DNA from: Osmia lignaria lignaria
Lineage: Eukaryota; Arthropoda; Insecta; Hymenoptera; Megachilidae
Direction of reading: 5' to 3'
DNA: 64,000 nt
Assembly: GCF_051020975.1 (NCBI RefSeq)
Contig: NC_135041.1
Location: 12,040,256 to 12,104,255 of the forward strand
The notes under the pieces were generated by a model, which was not told the origin of the DNA, did not search any database, and saw only the letters and a list, made by a program, of their open reading frames with translations. This document shows positions 61,319 through 64,000 of this stretch, piece by piece (positions within the stretch are counted from its first letter, which is position 1; each line of letters begins with the position of its first letter). The translations under genes were made by a program, and so were the position numbers.

Positions 61319-64000
61319 TTATGATCCACAAGCCATACAGGCATCTCCATTTTCACGAGAGCATGAAAGTACAGCTTCTATATTTTCAGTACTTTGATTT
61401 TGTATCCAGCTGGTTTTCGAAGTATCAAACTTGTTTTCCTCCTCATTGTTTTCATTTTCTGAATTAAGAGACTCGTTAGCTGTAGTAGTACTAACATTTC
61501 GTAGTTTCGATTTATCAACTGTAAACTGAAGGGCATTTGCGGCTGGTTTTGTTCTTAGGTAGTACATACCAGTCTTTAAACCCTACAGATAAAACATATT
61601 ATTTAAAAATATTTATATACTAATATTGTAACAAGAATTGTATCAATAAAACTTGAGTCTACCATCTGCCATCCATAAAAATGCATTGAAGTTAATTTTT
61701 CTGTCGAGGGTTTAGCCATATGAACATTTAAGGACTGTGATTGATCGATAAAAGCACCACGATCGGCTGCCATTTTTAAAACTGTTTTTTGCGGTATTTC
61801 CCAAACTGTTTTATAAAGCATTTTTAATTCAGTTGGTATACGTTCAACATTCTGCAATGAAAATTATGATAGTATGATAATTTCATTTTTCTTATACACG
61901 TTAAATTAACTGTACAAATGAGGAATCTAAAAAATACCAACTTGAATAGAACCATTGTTTGCTATAATTTCATTTTTCATATCTTCATCCCAAAGATCTC
62001 TTTCAGTTAAATCCCGTAGTAAATGAGGATTCACTATTTGAAATTCTCCTGATAAAACTCGTCTCGTATAAATGTTACTAGTATACGGTTCTATAGATTC
62101 GTTATTTCCTAAAATTTGCGCAGTAGATGCTGTCGGCATTGGTGCTATTAATAAAGAATTTCTGACTCCGTGTTTTGCAATTTTTTCTTTTAATGCTGCC
62201 CAATCCCATAAATCAGTTGGTGTAACATCCCACATGTCGTATTGTAAAATCTAAAAACATAGTTGTTATATTATAATAAACGTAACAGTAAATTAAAATT
62301 TAATTGTTTCTCAAATTTACTTACTCCTTTACTGATTGGACTACCTTCGTAGGTTTCATATTTACCCTTTTCTTCAGCAAGTTCACAACTAGCTTCTAAT
62401 GCTCCATAGTACAATGTTTCAAATATCTGAATGTTGAGCTTTTGTGCTTCTTCACTTTCGAATGGATACCGCAACAAAAGGAATGCATCTGCAAGTCCTT
62501 GTATTCCAATACCTAAGAAATGTATGACAAATATTTATAAATAATAAAATCAAATTAGTTTTCATATTACACTGCCAACTGATAACTAAAAGTTTACCTA
62601 TAGGCCTATGTTTCAAATTTGATGTTTTTGCTTCTGGAATTGGATAGTAATTGATATCAATAACTTTATCCAAATTACGAGTGACAATTTTGGTCACTTT
62701 CTTCAGTTTTTGAAAATCGAACCTTTTATTAGTAGAATTTACAAACATATTAACAGCAATTGAAGCCAAGTTGCATACAGCAACTTCATCTGCACTGGAA
62801 TACTGTACAATTTCTGTACATAAGTTACTGTTCTTAATTGTACCTATGTTTTGTTGATTTGATTTTCGATTGCAATGATCTTTGTAAAGCATATATGGGG
62901 TTCCTGTTTCAACTTGAGCTACAAGAATAGCTGTCCATAAGTCTCTAGCTTGAACTTGACGCTTATACCGTTTTTCATTTTCATACCTAACAAAATATTC
63001 TTATATAAAAACAAAAGCTATTCAATTTTTTAAATACAGTCAACTAAACGCGACATATTTTACCGTGTATAAAGAGCTTCGAACTCATCACCCCAAATAT
63101 CAGCTAGCCCAGGAGATTCGTGTGGGCACATTAAAGTCCAAACATCATTTGCTAGAACTCGTTTCATGAACAGATCAGGAATCCATAAAGCATAAAATAA
63201 TTCTCTTGCCCTATTTTCTTCTTTACCTATTAACCATTATATCACGTTAACAAAATATTAAGAACACAAAAGACCTGTAACATACCAGTATTCTTTTTCA
63301 GATCCAAAAATTCAAAAATGTCTGCATGCCATGGCTCTAAATATATAGCAAATGCTCCTGGTCTTTTATTCCCGCCCTGATCAACATATCTAGCTGTGTT
63401 ATTGTATACTCTGAGCATTGGTACTAAACCATTAGATACACCAAGTGTACCAGCTATTGGTGTACCCCTTGCTCGAATGCAATGTACGTTTAATCCAATA
63501 CCACCAGCTGATTTACTAATCAGTGCGCATCTTTTCAATGTATCATAAATTCCTTCAATGCTATCTTCACTCATGGTAAGAAGAAAACAGCTGTAACAAA
63601 AATATCCGTTTTAAATCCTGAACTATTTTGTACTAGTAATTAAAAACATACCTAGACATCTGTTGTACCATTGTACATGCAGAAAACAATGTTGGTGATG
63701 CATGTGTAAAATATCTTTCTGACAAAAAATTGTAAGTTTCTATAGCTCTATCAATATCTTCCCTATGAATAGCAACTGCAACTCTCATTAGCATTTGTTG
63801 TGGCCTTTCAACAACTTTTCCATGTATCTTCAATAAATAACTTCTTTCAAGCGTTTTAAAGCCAAAATAATTATAACTGAAGTCTCTATCATAGATTATT
63901 GCTGAATTTAACTTGTTCGCATTATTTTGTATGATATTATAATACTTTTCACTGATAACAGGTTTGGGCTTATTTGTATATTGTTCCTTCACATGATATA
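61319..64000 (-). CDS. RnrL: Ribonucleoside-diphosphate reductase large subunit (partial)
   Basis: Catalytic alpha subunit of class Ia ribonucleotide reductase, which makes dNDPs from NDPs in the cytosol. Visible exons in descending order: 64000-63652 (open at the window edge), 63590-63286, 63226-63064, 62986-62598, 62512-62325, 62250-61942, 61851-61663, 61582-61319, about 718 residues. The N-terminal ATP-cone and start codon lie beyond the right edge. Key residues are present: the substrate-site cysteine in SSCFLL, the radical-site NLCTEI, its partner cysteine in VAVCNLAS, the allosteric-site neighbourhood [16 protein letters not shown], the barrel segments [15 protein letters not shown] and SLNVHMA, and the radical-transfer tyrosines in [12 protein letters not shown]. 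The swinging C-terminal CMACGS, which accepts electrons from thioredoxin, is intact. The acidic linker before it is long and Asn/Glu-rich. Nothing suggests decay. Confidence 0.95.

Noticed and set aside
1..64000. CRISPR arrays, bacterial operons, rRNA or tRNA genes
   Set aside because: No direct-repeat arrays, ribosome-site-driven gene clusters or cloverleaf-like sequences with the conserved T-loop were recognised by eye. The gene structure is clearly eukaryotic. A tRNA or microRNA scan was not possible here.

Overview
The window reads as nuclear DNA of an insect, most likely a hymenopteran and probably a bee. The genes have many short exons with GT-AG introns. CpG-rich gene-poor stretches alternate with AT-rich gene-dense stretches. 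The best protein matches are to conserved animal families. The organism call is an inference from gene style and composition; no species marker is visible.

Layout, left to right. Positions 1-18,800 are gene-poor and relatively GC/CpG-rich, and no gene can be supported there with confidence. The one candidate is a 123-bp exon on the minus strand (8265-8387) with an alanine-rich peptide, which may be the first coding exon of a gene running off the left edge. Positions 18,892-24,342 (minus) hold a complete 20-exon BAG6 gene. Positions 24,343-30,833 are intergenic and carry a 434-bp terminal-inverted-repeat element flanked by TA. Positions 30,834-39,695 (plus) hold an eight-exon gene for a secreted or surface leucine-rich-repeat protein; its second intron contains a perfect 54-bp inverted repeat.

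From about 41 kb the DNA becomes AT-rich and gene-dense. The genes are: Spc25 (42,437-43,571, minus); a lone plus-strand gene for a secreted, asparagine-glycosylation-rich, cysteine-free helical protein of unknown function (44,605-46,864); a ZAD zinc-finger gene (47,325-48,755, minus); a gene like zinc finger protein on ecdysone puffs (49,739-55,145, minus); zer-1 (57,540-60,628, minus); and the 3' part of the ribonucleotide reductase large subunit (61,319 to the right edge, minus). Two related foldback elements sit at about 17.25-17.60 kb and 43.83-44.18 kb.

The exon models were built by hand from splice sites and reading-phase continuity. In every complete model the summed exon length is divisible by three. 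The genes look like independent transcription units: protein quality control (BAG6), cell surface or matrix (LRR protein), kinetochore (Spc25), transcription and RNP (ZAD, Pep), ubiquitin ligase (ZER1) and dNTP synthesis (RNR). The least explained item is the plus-strand secreted helical protein, which also carries a decayed C-terminal extension in another frame.
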